The notes beneath the pieces are model-generated. The model was given only the letters and a program-made list of their open reading frames with translations. It was not told where the DNA came from and did not search any database. The position numbers were made by a program, and so were the translations under genes. This document shows, in pieces, positions 9,538 through 19,521 of a DNA stretch of 64,000 nt. Every line of letters starts with the position of its first letter. Positions within the stretch are counted from its first letter, which is position 1. The stretch is from [Bacillus] selenitireducens MLS10 (lineage in GTDB: Bacteria > Bacillota > Bacilli > Bacillales > Salisediminibacteriaceae), in assembly GCF_000093085.1 (NCBI RefSeq), contig NC_014219.1, forward strand, positions 992,001 to 1,056,000, given 5' to 3'.

Positions 9538-12297
9538 ATGTCTGATCTATTCCACAAGTTGTCTTTTGTAAAAAAAATCATCGGTCTTGTCATAGTGGTA
9601 ATACTGCTGAATGCTCTATTTATTGTGTGGTTGGCAGGTTCTTATGTGAATACACAAAACCGTTCGATGCTTTATGAGCAACTTGAACTTGAAGGAACAC
9701 TTGTCACACAGTCGATTGATCATTTTATCGGCATTCATGAAATTCTTGTCGAAGAAATGGCGAATAATCGAATGTTTACAGAGTTCGTAAATCGAGAACC
9801 GGATGGATCAGACGTGACTTTATGGGAGGGGTATGACGACATTGTGGGAGATTTAGCCACCAGTGTTGCTCCTTTGGAGGCTGTTCATTTAGTATACCTG
9901 GCACTTGAGGACCAAAATCAGTTTGTTTCGAACATAGCAGATACAGGTCCGGAAAATCTGATTATTGGAAATCGTGAATGGTACCGGCAAACCGTTAACG
10001 AGGACAAGGTGGTAGTATCCGAACCGTATATTGATGCTCAAACAGGAACACTCGCGATAACGGTGTCAAAGGTGATTAAAGATCAGGGCGGATATCCGGC
10101 AGGGGCTGTGGGACTCGATCTTACTTTAGATGAGCTGGTCAATGCTTTTTCGGGGTATGGTATCGGTGAATCAGGCAGAGTATCCGTATTTGATCAATAT
10201 GGTTCAGTCATTTACGATCCCCTTTTCGGACGATCAGAACAAGTCATTGAAATGCACGAGACTGCAGATCCTGAATCGGAAGAACCTGTTGCGGATGAGA
10301 CTCATTATTATTTTCTGCATGAAACCGAGTCTTCGGAGTGGAAGGTGATATCCTCTGTGGAGATCAGAGAAGTGACTGCGATGGGACGAGGATTCCTGAT
10401 GAACGTTGTATTGATTGTTTCTGCTGTTGGACTTTTGGTCATCGGTTTAGCCTATGTCACGGCCAAGCATATGATGTCTCCGATCGTGGAATTGGATGAA
10501 ACAATTCGGGGGCGCGAAGACACCGAACTTGGATTTGATATTCCCATTTCGATTCTCAGTCGGCATGATGAAGTGGGATCGCTGGGCCTGACGCTCTCGG
10601 AAATGAGCATCAGTATTCATGAATATGTCGATGAGCTCCGGATCAGGAACGACGAACTAAAACTCGAAATAGACAATCATATGCAAACGCAGAATGAGCT
10701 GCGTTTAATGCTTGCGGTTTTGGCTGAGACCAATCAGGCCTTCTTTATTGTCGACAGTGATTTGCATCTCGTCTATCAAAACCAGGCATCCGATGAACTT
10801 GTCAGTCATTATGAGGAGCGCAAAGGATGGAAGCCTAAATCAGTACTTGCAATTCTGGATGTGGACCGATTTCGCAACGAGCTGATCGAGCTTGTTGAGG
10901 CAATCAGCTGGGAAACGAGTCTTCTTACTCGAGATTACCAAATATCTGTAAGGGTGATTACTCACAAATCAAAAAAGTATTATCTTGGCATAATTGAAGA
11001 TGTGTCAGACCGAAATGAAATCATGCAGCTGTTGGATAATTTGCAAACGTATGATGATGTGACGGGTGTCATGCATAAAGACCGTGCATCTGATGAGTTT
11101 GCAGAAATGATTGAAAAGAAGCCTGATGTATTTGCCTGCATCATTGCCTGTGATATTGACGGCCTGTCCACGATCTTCAATGCTAAGGGTGAAGCGTTTA
11201 TTAATGATCTGCTTATGATGTTAAGTGAACGTTTAAGGGAAGTGACCGGGGAAGAAGACATCATCGGAAGATCGACTTCGGAATTTTTAATTTATAAAAT
11301 TGTCGAAAGTGATCAGGATATATTGTTTCACTTTAAGGAGATGGTAGCTTACTTGAACCGACGCTATCTTGTTCAGGGAGAAGAGGTGTATTTACCCCTG
11401 CGTTTTGGAATCGCAACATACCCTGACTTTGGAACTTCGATCCATCAACTTACTGAATTTGCGATCACAGCATTGAACTACAATAAATTAAACAGCGAAC
11501 AAAAGAAATATTCTTTTTATGAGGACGGGATGAAGGACCGCAGCGAAGAAGAATACCGACTCTATACAAGGCTGTCTTTTGCAATCGAACGTCAGGAACT
11601 CTCCCTTGCACTTCAGCCTCAAGTTGATGCACGAACCGGAACCATCATTGGATTTGAAGCACTGATCCGCTGGACACACGAAGGTCAGCCGATCAGGCCT
11701 GATCAGTTTATTCCGGTAGCTGAAAAGTACAACTTGATGCTGACGATCGGTGACTGGGTTATGGAGGAGGCGATCCGAATGAACCGGGTGCTGATCGATT
11801 CAGGTAAATCCCTGCCCATTTCAATCAATGTCTCTGCTGTTCAATTCAATGATCCGCTTTTGATCAGTAAATTGCAGGATAGTCTTGAGCGATACCGTGT
11901 TCCTGCTGAACTAATCAAAATAGAAATAACAGAAAATACTTTAATTAATCATAAAGAAACGTGTATCGAAAAACTGTCTCTACTTCATCAACTCGGAGTT
12001 AAAGTATCGATCGATGATTTCGGGACGGGTTACTCATCGTTATCTTATCTGAGGCAGTTCAAAGTGAATGAGCTGAAGATTGACCGATCATTTATCAGTG
12101 GAATTCCGGAGACGGATAATGGAGAGATCACGGAACTGATAATTACGCTGGCTGACAAACTGGATCTGTCAATCGTTGCAGAAGGGGCTGAGACGAGGGA
12201 GCAAGTCGATTTCCTCTGTGAGAGAGGAGCATTTACCATACAAGGATATTATTATTATAAACCGCTAATGCTTGAAAATATCATGGAACTTGTATGA
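9538..12297 (+). CDS. Membrane Cache-HAMP-PAS-(degenerate GGDEF)-EAL phosphodiesterase
   Basis: A 919-residue cyclic-di-GMP signalling protein. The start at 9538 follows AGGAAAGGAG; the longer TTG reading has no site. TM1 is about 17-40, an extracellular Cache sensor about 45-280, TM2 about 285-310, then a HAMP-like linker and a PAS-like domain (about 390-500). The GGDEF domain (about 505-670) has lost its signature: 'GRSTSEF' stands in place of GGDEF at about 576. The EAL domain is complete: 'EALIRW' (about 705), Asn in 'SINVSAVQF', 'EITE', 'DDFGTGYSS' (about 826), 'KIDRSF' and 'AEGAET'. It should therefore hydrolyse c-di-GMP to pGpG and not make it. It is followed after 18 bp by the MCP-like gene, probably in one transcript. 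Confidence 0.9.
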   Translation: MSDLFHKLSFVKKIIGLVIVVILLNALFIVWLAGSYVNTQNRSMLYEQLELEGTLVTQSIDHFIGIHEILVEEMANNRMFTEFVNREPDGSDVTLWEGYDDIVGDLATSVAPLEAVHLVYLALEDQNQFVSNIADTGPENLIIGNREWYRQTVNEDKVVVSEPYIDAQTGTLAITVSKVIKDQGGYPAGAVGLDLTLDELVNAFSGYGIGESGRVSVFDQYGSVIYDPLFGRSEQVIEMHETADPESEEPVADETHYYFLHETESSEWKVISSVEIREVTAMGRGFLMNVVLIVSAVGLLVIGLAYVTAKHMMSPIVELDETIRGREDTELGFDIPISILSRHDEVGSLGLTLSEMSISIHEYVDELRIRNDELKLEIDNHMQTQNELRLMLAVLAETNQAFFIVDSDLHLVYQNQASDELVSHYEERKGWKPKSVLAILDVDRFRNELIELVEAISWETSLLTRDYQISVRVITHKSKKYYLGIIEDVSDRNEIMQLLDNLQTYDDVTGVMHKDRASDEFAEMIEKKPDVFACIIACDIDGLSTIFNAKGEAFINDLLMMLSERLREVTGEEDIIGRSTSEFLIYKIVESDQDILFHFKEMVAYLNRRYLVQGEEVYLPLRFGIATYPDFGTSIHQLTEFAITALNYNKLNSEQKKYSFYEDGMKDRSEEEYRLYTRLSFAIERQELSLALQPQVDARTGTIIGFEALIRWTHEGQPIRPDQFIPVAEKYNLMLTIGDWVMEEAIRMNRVLIDSGKSLPISINVSAVQFNDPLLISKLQDSLERYRVPAELIKIEITENTLINHKETCIEKLSLLHQLGVKVSIDDFGTGYSSLSYLRQFKVNELKIDRSFISGIPETDNGEITELIITLADKLDLSIVAEGAETREQVDFLCERGAFTIQGYYYYKPLMLENIMELV

Positions 12298-12315
12298 GAA
12301 GAAAGGGGAGTACGG

Positions 12316-13869
12316 ATGATGGAGTTTCTAGCAATTATGGTAATAATCGCGGCATCTGTTGTACTGTTTGTGGAGAGAAGAAGAACATTGTTTTTTTTCG
12401 CTGATTTAAAAAAAGAAAAACTGCCTGACTATGTGATTATCGACGAGGCTTCAGAAATCGTGGAGTCTATGCGAAAAGAGTTGCTCAGGACCACTATTCA
12501 GGCTGATCATTTGAGAAATCAAGCAGAGGCGTATCTGAAGATGAATCATCACTTTTTAGGTGTCTGGTACGTGATTGAGCCTGGTTTACTTGGGGCGTCA
12601 AGGTATACATCCTATGTGTATCGCGAGAAGGATACATTCAAAGAAACTATCCTTCCGGATGTCGAAAAAGAAGAATTTTACCAATCTCCTTTGGAAAACA
12701 GAGAACTAACCGTGCTGGACCCGTTTCTTTACGAGGTTGAAGGCGAAAGCAGACTCATGACTTCATGTGCAGTTCCTGTTACTAAAAAAGGTCGATTGAT
12801 TGGTGTTTGCGGGATAGACATTGAGCTGAAATCAAAGGCTCCAATCCGCAAGAAGATTTTGAAAAAGAATATACGGCTATTGAACGGTCATCTTGTCAGA
12901 AGTGAACTGGTATTGGCACTTAAAGAGGAAGGGGAGTTTTTTCAGTCGCTGCTTAAGGATGTTTCCATGCAAATCGAGGAACAGGTCGACGTTGTCAAGG
13001 GCATGACTTCCCGTACCTTGCAGTCGACGGATGAAGTGGCTGTAACGGTCAATGAGATTGCCGAGGCTGCTTCGAATCAGGCATCTGAAACAGAGAAAGG
13101 TGCGGCTTCTTTATTAGGACTCGGTGCGATCATTGATCAAAATAACCGTCTTGCCAATCGTTTAAATATAGATTTGGATGCAGTTTTAACGTTTTCAAAC
13201 AATACGAATCAGGTCATGACAGATCTTGCTCAAATCAATAAACGTTCCCAGGACACGGTCAAAAACACAGAGAAAAATACTCTTGAAAGTCTGAGAACAT
13301 CTGACGACATCACGAAAGCGACTGTTGAAATTAACACCATAGCAGAACAAACGAATCTTCTCGCACTGAATGCTTCCATTGAAGCTGCCCGAGCAGGAGA
13401 AGCAGGAAAAGGATTTGCTGTTGTTGCTGCGGAGATTCGAAAGCTTGCAGAGGGGACGAAGGTGTTCTCGATGGAAATTAATGAAAAAATGGGTCGGTTG
13501 AGTGTGCTCAACGAAAAGACGGGTGAATCCATCCGGTCGCTAACAGGCGAAATGGCAAATCAAACTGTTAAGATGGATGAAACAGGCGAACAATATCATT
13601 TGCTTCAGGAGAGGTTAGCGGCAATGAGAGCGTCTCTTCAAGAGCTCATGCTTGCAGATGATGGGATGAAAAGTGAAAAAGACAACGTATTGATGGTTAT
13701 TGAAGGCCTTTCTGCTTTGTCAGAGGAAAATGCTGCGGCGACGGAGGAAGTTGCTGCCTCGACAGATGAGTTGAGTCTTTCCGTCAGACAAACGGAGGAG
13801 GCGTCAAAGGAACTGAGTTCGATCATTACCCGGATTGATTTTATCCTCAAACGATTTGAAAAACAGTAA
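12316..13869 (+). CDS. MCP-like signalling protein with one TM and a Cache/PAS-like region
   Basis: 517 residues. A ribosome site AAAGGGGAG precedes ATGATG at 12316. The only clear membrane segment is N-terminal ('[20 protein letters not shown]'), followed by Arg residues that suggest the rest is cytoplasmic. Residues about 60-185 look like half of a Cache sensor ('[13 protein letters not shown]', '[19 protein letters not shown]'). The C-terminal half is an MA chemoreceptor domain with the tip '[20 protein letters not shown]'. There is no HAMP domain. Coupling to the EAL protein just upstream suggests both read related signals, which is inference. Confidence 0.85.
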   Translation: MMEFLAIMVIIAASVVLFVERRRTLFFFADLKKEKLPDYVIIDEASEIVESMRKELLRTTIQADHLRNQAEAYLKMNHHFLGVWYVIEPGLLGASRYTSYVYREKDTFKETILPDVEKEEFYQSPLENRELTVLDPFLYEVEGESRLMTSCAVPVTKKGRLIGVCGIDIELKSKAPIRKKILKKNIRLLNGHLVRSELVLALKEEGEFFQSLLKDVSMQIEEQVDVVKGMTSRTLQSTDEVAVTVNEIAEAASNQASETEKGAASLLGLGAIIDQNNRLANRLNIDLDAVLTFSNNTNQVMTDLAQINKRSQDTVKNTEKNTLESLRTSDDITKATVEINTIAEQTNLLALNASIEAARAGEAGKGFAVVAAEIRKLAEGTKVFSMEINEKMGRLSVLNEKTGESIRSLTGEMANQTVKMDETGEQYHLLQERLAAMRASLQELMLADDGMKSEKDNVLMVIEGLSALSEENAAATEEVAASTDELSLSVRQTEEASKELSSIITRIDFILKRFEKQ

Positions 13870-13939
13870 CTGTGAGTGTTTTTAGCAGAATATGTGTATT
13901 CTTTTCGGATCATGTCGAGCAGGAAGGGAAGAGGTAGAC

Positions 13940-14134
13940 GTGCCTAAAATTGACAAGAAATTAAGATTGGAATTGTTAAGCCTTCAAACGGAGCTAGATG
14001 AGACCTTTTGCCGATCCTGTCAAAAAGGAGGCACACCATACTGTTTCAAAGAATGCCCTGTAGGCGAACAGTTGAGAGAAATTGGACGTCAGCTCACACG
14101 CCAAACGCTTGAGAGGCAGGAAAAAAAGGAATGA
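13940..14134 (+). CDS. Small zinc-finger protein
   Basis: 64 residues if it starts at GTG 13940, which follows GGAAGAGGT at suitable distance; a reading from 13892 would be 80 residues. It contains four cysteines in 'FCRSCQKGG' and 'YCFKECPVG', the pattern of the small Firmicute zinc-finger family (zf-C2HCIx2C-like), within basic, charged flanks. Role unknown. It follows the MCP-like gene by 70 bp on the same strand and may be co-transcribed. Confidence 0.7.
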   Translation: MPKIDKKLRLELLSLQTELDETFCRSCQKGGTPYCFKECPVGEQLREIGRQLTRQTLERQEKKE

Positions 14135-14274
14135 TCGGGTGTGTGTAAACATGAGCTGAGATCACAAAGAACGTTATTTTGTATGAGTACGGATCATTTT
14201 TCGGCTTGGCAGATCGCCAGCGCAGGTCCTCTTCTTTTTAATACGGATCGAATTCAGATTGTTGAGGTGTAAAA

Positions 14275-14949
14275 ATGAACTATCGTATTATCATGGCTTC
14301 TCTGTTTATTTTAACTGGACTGACATTCCTTTTTTGGCAACCGGCGATGAACCATGTGATTGGACCTGTGATCATGAAGCAGGCACATGAAGAACTCTTT
14401 GGACTCACGCATGAAGACTACCGAAATAACAGAGAAACCGTCGCGCTTCAAGAGGATTTGTTTGACTATGACAGTGTAGACAGTCTGAACGCATTGTCTG
14501 TTTTTATCGATTTGAATCATGAACATGCTATCGGTGAAATCATGATTCCGTCAGTGGATGTCCATTTGCCGGTTCTCCTTGGGACGAATCATGAGGTGCT
14601 GAAAGCGGGGATCGGCACGATGAAGCCGGACCAGCAGATGGGCGAAGGAAACTATGCTTTGGCCGGGCATAATTCAAGAAATCCAAATCAGCTGTTCGCA
14701 CCAATCAGATATATGGAAATCGGGGATGAGATTCATGTTACAGATAAAGATATGATTTATGTCTATCGCATGATAAGCAGGGAAATTGTAGATCCGGACC
14801 GGATTGATGTGATAGAGGATGTGGATGGTGTCGTGATGGTTACATTGGTCAGCTGTTACAGCGCTGATGGATCAGATCGGATTATTATTCAGGGTGAATT
14901 GGCTGAAACGATTTCTTACGCATCGGTTTCTCGTAATAAGGAGAAATGA
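14275..14949 (+). CDS. srtA: Class A sortase
   Basis: A 224-residue membrane-anchored transpeptidase that cleaves LPXTG between Thr and Gly and joins the protein to peptidoglycan. N-terminal signal-anchor ('IIMASLFILTGLTFLFW'), then the sortase beta-barrel 'IGEIMIPSVDVHLPVLLG' and 'MGEGNYALAGHNS'. The catalytic triad is visible as H132 (LAGH), C194 (TLVSC) and R202 (DRIIIQG). Ribosome site GAGGTG at 5 nt. A substrate, the LPQTG protein, lies at the left edge of the window but in a different transcript, so this is likely the housekeeping enzyme. Confidence 0.92.
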   Translation: MNYRIIMASLFILTGLTFLFWQPAMNHVIGPVIMKQAHEELFGLTHEDYRNNRETVALQEDLFDYDSVDSLNALSVFIDLNHEHAIGEIMIPSVDVHLPVLLGTNHEVLKAGIGTMKPDQQMGEGNYALAGHNSRNPNQLFAPIRYMEIGDEIHVTDKDMIYVYRMISREIVDPDRIDVIEDVDGVVMVTLVSCYSADGSDRIIIQGELAETISYASVSRNKEK

Positions 14950-15065
14950 GGAAAAGTCTCTTTGACTGAAAACTCAGTGACTGACCATTCAGATACGTCC
15001 GATCGTGATTTACAGCGTGTATACGGTACAGCTCGAGAGACGAACCTTATCGGATCATGGGAAAA

Positions 15066-15120
15066 TAAAAGCTTAAAGCAGCCTATCTTCACATCGGAGA
15101 CAGGCTGCTTTAAGCTTTTA
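15066..15120. terminator. Bidirectional terminator, 19-bp perfect stem
   Basis: taaaagcttaaagcagcct and its perfect complement at 15102-15120 enclose a 17-nt loop. It lies between convergent genes (sortase, plus; response regulator, minus), with A and T ends suitable in both directions. Confidence 0.9.
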
Positions 15121-15213
15121 TACATGGTTTTCACTCAAGAGTGATTGAGGTGAATAAAGGGTACAGTAAGCATATGGGGTGTTTCTCCTTGGAATGGACG
15201 ATCATGTCTGAAT

Positions 15214-16356
15214 TCAGGATTGCCGGTTCAGCCACTGCTCATACCATTTGATTATCCCTGGATCAGGGGAAACACCCAGCTCGTCTTTTAGAGTGGATAG
15301 TAATTTTTGGAATTGATCATTTACTGAACCTGTCTGCTTATTTTTTGCATAGAGTTTCATGAGCAGGAGATGGATGTCCTCATCCAGAGGGTGGCGATGA
15401 AGGACTTTCTGGTATAATTGAACAGCGTCTTCCAAGCTGTTATTCGTTTCGAAATAAGCAGCGAGCTTGATGGATTTATCACGCCATAACGCTTGCTGTT
15501 GGGTTCGTTCTTCCTCAGGCCAGAGAAAGTTGCTGTACGTAAGGTAGTCTCCCTCGTAGGAATTAAGAGTTTGCTGCAGGTGGTTTGCAAGATCTTTCGT
15601 TATAGTGTCCCCTGAATTTCTGAGTATCTGTTTCCATTCCAATACGTCGATTGTGACGTTAGATGTGACCAGTCGATAACCTTCATCCATATTCATTAAA
15701 TGTAAATGATCTTTATAAGGCTGAAGTGTTTTTCGAATATGATAAATGATGGTGTAAAGCTGTGAAAATGCCTTTTCGATCGGATAATCGGTCCAAAACA
15801 CTTCGAGAATTTCAGCTTTTGACACCGTCCTCTTTTGGTAGTGAAGCAAATACAGAAAGACTTCTTTTGCTTTTCCTGTACGCCAGCGGATTTCGTTGTT
15901 CGTTCCTGACTGGTCTGTGATGCTGATGCCGTTTTTTAAAAGAATATGGAGTTTATGCTCCGATGACTCCAAAGCGGGTTCAGGCAAGTTGTCCTGTCTT
16001 TCTTTCACACGCGACAGGGCCTTTGTGAGACGCTCAAAGTTCATGGGTTTGATCAAGTAATCTTTTACTCCAAGTTCAAAGGCTTCAACGGCAAATTCTC
16101 TGTGACCTGTTACAAATACAATATCAATTTCCGAATTGATCGCAGATATCTCTTCTGCTAATTTTAGTCCCTGCATATCAGGCATTTCCATATCCAAAAA
16201 AACCGTCTCTGTTGCATTGTCTTTGTCCTTAAGAAACTGAAGGGCTTCAGTGGCTGATGAAAAACACTGAATATGATGATTTGGATTATCTCTGATTAAC
16301 AGTGCTTTGATATAATCAAGAGCCAATTGCTCATCGTCGACGGCAACAATATTCAC
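15214..16356 (-). CDS. Response regulator with SARP/BTAD output (copy 2)
   Basis: 380 residues with the same architecture as the protein at 7648: receiver (D7, D8, phosphoacceptor D55 in 'TVFLDMEMPD', Lys in 'DYLIKPM'), winged-helix domain ('AFSQLYTIIYHIRKTL') and a C-terminal BTAD/TPR region ('YQKVLHRHPLDEDIHLLLM'). The two share most framework positions by eye, so they are old duplicates. The copies flank the EAL/MCP/sortase block and point the same way. No sensor kinase is present nearby. Target genes are not evident. Confidence 0.88.
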   Translation of the reverse strand: MNIVAVDDEQLALDYIKALLIRDNPNHHIQCFSSATEALQFLKDKDNATETVFLDMEMPDMQGLKLAEEISAINSEIDIVFVTGHREFAVEAFELGVKDYLIKPMNFERLTKALSRVKERQDNLPEPALESSEHKLHILLKNGISITDQSGTNNEIRWRTGKAKEVFLYLLHYQKRTVSKAEILEVFWTDYPIEKAFSQLYTIIYHIRKTLQPYKDHLHLMNMDEGYRLVTSNVTIDVLEWKQILRNSGDTITKDLANHLQQTLNSYEGDYLTYSNFLWPEEERTQQQALWRDKSIKLAAYFETNNSLEDAVQLYQKVLHRHPLDEDIHLLLMKLYAKNKQTGSVNDQFQKLLSTLKDELGVSPDPGIIKWYEQWLNRQS

Positions 16357-16564
16357 AAAACATCACCTCTCTGTCGTATTGGTTACATATGTGCACAATT
16401 TAACATAGACGACCAAAAGGTATTCTATATTACTATTATACTTTTATTTGTCGGAAAATACAGAGTTTTTAATAAAAACATGAAAATCGAGAGTAATGCA
16501 AATAATAACACTGATAAAAGTAATTATTTTCTCTCGGAAGGAAAAAATCTAATTAAATGAAGCG

Positions 16565-16795
16565 GTGTGTAGGATAAATGATGTAAAAGTGTCGTATTTG
16601 GATTACAAGAACAACGGCGAATCATATAATTTATCGTATAAGACACTAATGCAAATAGTATATTTCTTATATCCATTGATTGAAGAAGTTTCATATACAG
16701 TAGTTGATTATAGTTGGAGTTCAGATAGTGATATCGCTGAATTCTTTGGTGGGCACGAATTGGAGGATGTAATAAATTCCATTTCAATATATTGA
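16565..16795 (+). pseudogene. Unrecognised short reading frame, possibly a gene remnant
   Basis: A 76-codon frame with realistic protein composition ('YKTLMQIVYFLYPLIEEVSY', then 'WSSDSDIAEFFGGHELEDVI'). It has no ATG near its beginning and no ribosome site before the GTG at 16565, so it may be the 3' end of a lost gene. The C-terminal pattern is reminiscent of small immunity-type proteins, but I cannot assign a family. Confidence 0.3.
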
Positions 16796-17170
16796 TTTTT
16801 AAATAGATTGAAATCCAGATGCTTTAGTTTAGGAATCTTGGCGCGAATCCTCCCTATTTCCATAGTGAGATAAATCGTGTCCTTTGACTTTATGTATTTA
16901 TTTGGTGTTCATCAGTTTATTTTTGATCTACCGTTAGTATGGGTAAGATAAACTTAAAACACGCGAGTACGTGGATCAACAATGTTAATGATCACATAAC
17001 TAAGGTTCTATAGAGCGCTGCACTTAAAAACTGTAATTACGGTAACATGATGGCAGGTCAATGGCGTAGTATTGCATTTAAATCTGAAAACGAGATTGAG
17101 AGTCTTTTTGCTAAGTAATGAAGATATAATGGGAACATTCTATATGTTTTTTAATTTCCTTAAGCAGGGG
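16796..17170. other. Gap without recognisable gene
   Basis: AT-rich sequence with stops in all frames. A promoter for the CAP-domain gene probably lies near its right end, but no clear hexamer pair could be fixed. Confidence 0.4.
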
Positions 17171-17180
17171 AGAGATTTGC

Positions 17181-18619
17181 GTGAAATCTGTCAAGTCCAA
17201 GGTTATAAATTTAAAACAACTGGTTTTAATCATCATTAATGCGAGTATATTTCCGCTTATCTTTAACCAACATACAGAAAATACCAATAAATCAAATTTA
17301 GTCTTTTCATTAACGGGAACAAAGTGACATTTGATGATGCTGAACCGTATTTAAACGAAGCCAGGCGAACGATGGTTCCTGTTCGTTTTGTATCCGAGAA
17401 TTTAGGCGCAGAGGTGACATGGAATGCAAGTGATGGAAGTGTGTTGATTTCAAACAGTACTCAAGAAATCTTGTTATATATGAACAGTCGTGAGCTTATT
17501 TATAACGGTGAGCGTAAGAAAGTGGATACAGATACGGTATACTCGTCGATTTATCAAAGGAATTTTGTTCCGCTGCGGTTTGTAAGTGAATTTCTTGGTT
17601 CTAAGATCGACTATACAAGGGCATCAAATGGTCACTTCACTATTTATTTAAATAAGCCGCAGACAGAGCATTCGTATATCTCTCCTGAACTGACAGAGCA
17701 AAAAAACGTTGAGGCTTCAAACCCTTTGACGTCATTGGAGACGATTATGCCTGGCGCATCATTTGAAGAGGTTATCACGTTACTTGGAGAACCCTATCGT
17801 AAAGAAATTCATAATTTAGGCTATGAGTGGTGGATATATAATCATTCGCTGTCAGAGTATATTCAAGTTGCTGTTTCAGAAGGAGAAGTCCAAGAATTAT
17901 ATACACTGTCAGATCAATATATGATACATGACGTATCAGTGAATGATTCATTTAAACGCATTACAGAGGATTTCACCATGGAACCGTCCATTAATGTGGA
18001 GGGTCATAGGGTTGCATATACAATGAAAAACCCTGTTGGCGAGGAGGTTGAAAGCTATTATGCCCGAGTAGATAAACATATCGTGAGGTTTTATTTTGAT
18101 TTACATGAACAAAGACGTTTGACTGGTATGCGTGCAATGAATGAAGATACATTTGTGAAAACGAGCCCTTTCGGGTTTACCTACTCTTTTTATTCTGACG
18201 CACAATTCATGCACGAGGTGGAACCTTTGCCCTTGCATCGGCAAAATCAGTTGAATCGTGCTAACGAGCGGATTATGTTTGATATTATGAATGTGAATCG
18301 ATACAAACGCAATATAGGGGTGTTAAAGCTGCGTCAAGACATCAGCCGTGTGGCATACAATCACTCAAAAGATATGCGAAACTTTGCGTTTTTTTCTCAT
18401 GAATCTGCCTATTCGGGTTACCCTTGGGACAGGATGAAAGCAGCGGGTTTACCTACAGAGGTTAACGAAAACATAGCCAGAGGGTTTGATGACGCGATCA
18501 ATGCCAATGCAGGTCTAATGAACAGTGAAGGTCACAGAAAAGCGCTGCTGAATCCGTCCTTGAACGAAGTGGGAGTCGGTGTATCAGGTTCTTATTATAC
18601 TCAGAAATTTATCCGATGA
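17181..18619 (+). pseudogene. Secreted CAP-domain protein with Cu-amine-oxidase-like N-domain, frameshifted
   Basis: The start is GTG 17181 after GGGGAGAG. The first frame encodes a signal-peptide-like segment ('LKQLVLIIINASIFPLIF') but stops near 17324. Adding one T to the TTTT run at 17304-17307 would join it to the long downstream frame. That frame holds a copper-amine-oxidase-type N-terminal domain ('TMVPVRFVSENLGAEVTW', 'FVPLRFVSEFLGSKI'), a CAP-associated domain ('PGASFEEVITLLGEPYRKE') and a CAP/SCP domain ('HSKDMRNFAFFSHES', 'NSEGHRKALLNP'). The family is exported; many members are sporulation or cell-envelope proteins. The single-base lesion may be real or a sequencing error. As written, export of the product is not possible. 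Confidence 0.8.
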
Positions 18620-19305
18620 CGATGACTCTCTATCTTGATTTCTATTACGTATCAAGATTTTATTCATGATCTTAAGTTTATGCTTGTATAAGCCCTTCCC
18701 CCTCAAGAAGAGCTTATACAAATGTGAATTTCCCGGCAGGGCTCACAATTGTTCTTCACCTCTAGAGAGAGCTCATTTGGGTAGGGGAAGTAATCTTTGA
18801 ACTCAATCTATTGAAGTGAACAACAACATGTAATAATGCTTGTGATATGTTCTTACTGTCAGTCCGCAATCGGTTATGAACGGCAACCACAGACCTTCAG
18901 AGCAAATCACTATTTTCCTTATCATAAACCATCATTACTATACATTTTCTTAAAATGTCTTTATTTTATGCAACGGGAAACCGGTTCGAATATTTTTTTC
19001 AATCAAGCGAGGACTGTGAGGCCGTTCATTAATACGATTTGGAAATGGGCTTCAGTCACCCTGCTTGATTTGAATAAATTGGAAGAGTGTTAGCATTAAA
19101 ACAGAAAAATAATTGAAGATTTTCAATACAGCTTTGAGCCAAAGCCGGGAAGTATTTCTCCATGTGTATGATCTACATCTAAACCCCTTGGAATCATGTT
19201 GAGATTACTGTTAGTGTTTCTGATCATTGATGACAAGAGAATAAGTTACTGTTCATTACAAATTGTTTTGATCTTGATTTCGAAGAAATGTTAAATCGAA
19301 TACTC
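18620..19305. other. Long gap with hairpins, no convincing gene
   Basis: Directly after the CAP gene is a weak terminator (18632-18662, atcttgat/atcaagat then TTTATT). A 10-bp inverted repeat (ttgtataagc/gcttatacaa, 18684-18721) without a T-run follows. An open frame at 18836-19093 has no ribosome site and unusual composition, and is not accepted as a gene. Confidence 0.5.
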
Positions 19306-19343
19306 AAAAAGACCGCATCCAAATTTACGGGTGCGGTCTTTTC
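19306..19343 (+). terminator. Intrinsic terminator without an upstream gene
   Basis: aagaccgcatcc pairs with gggtgcggtctt (one G-T mismatch), followed by TTTT. No intact gene precedes it on either strand, which suggests a lost or unseen transcript. Confidence 0.65.
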
Positions 19344-19521
19344 TGATTCATTTGGAATGAAGTCTTCTAAGGGTCATTAATCATTCGGAAACCCTATTTG
19401 AGAGATGTATAGAATTTGTTTAGTGGAGATGTGATAGGCTTATTCAGACATAAATAACGATATATGTATCAATTGAACCTTGAACTTTTAGTTTGTCATA
19501 AATTAGAGAGGAGAATGACTA

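Noticed and set aside
16327-16560. 77-codon frame upstream of response regulator 2
   Set aside because: Overlaps the promoter region and start of the minus-strand regulator; AT-rich with no ribosome site.
18836-19093. 85-codon frame in the gap after the CAP gene
   Set aside because: No ribosome site, uneven composition, ends before an unrelated terminator.
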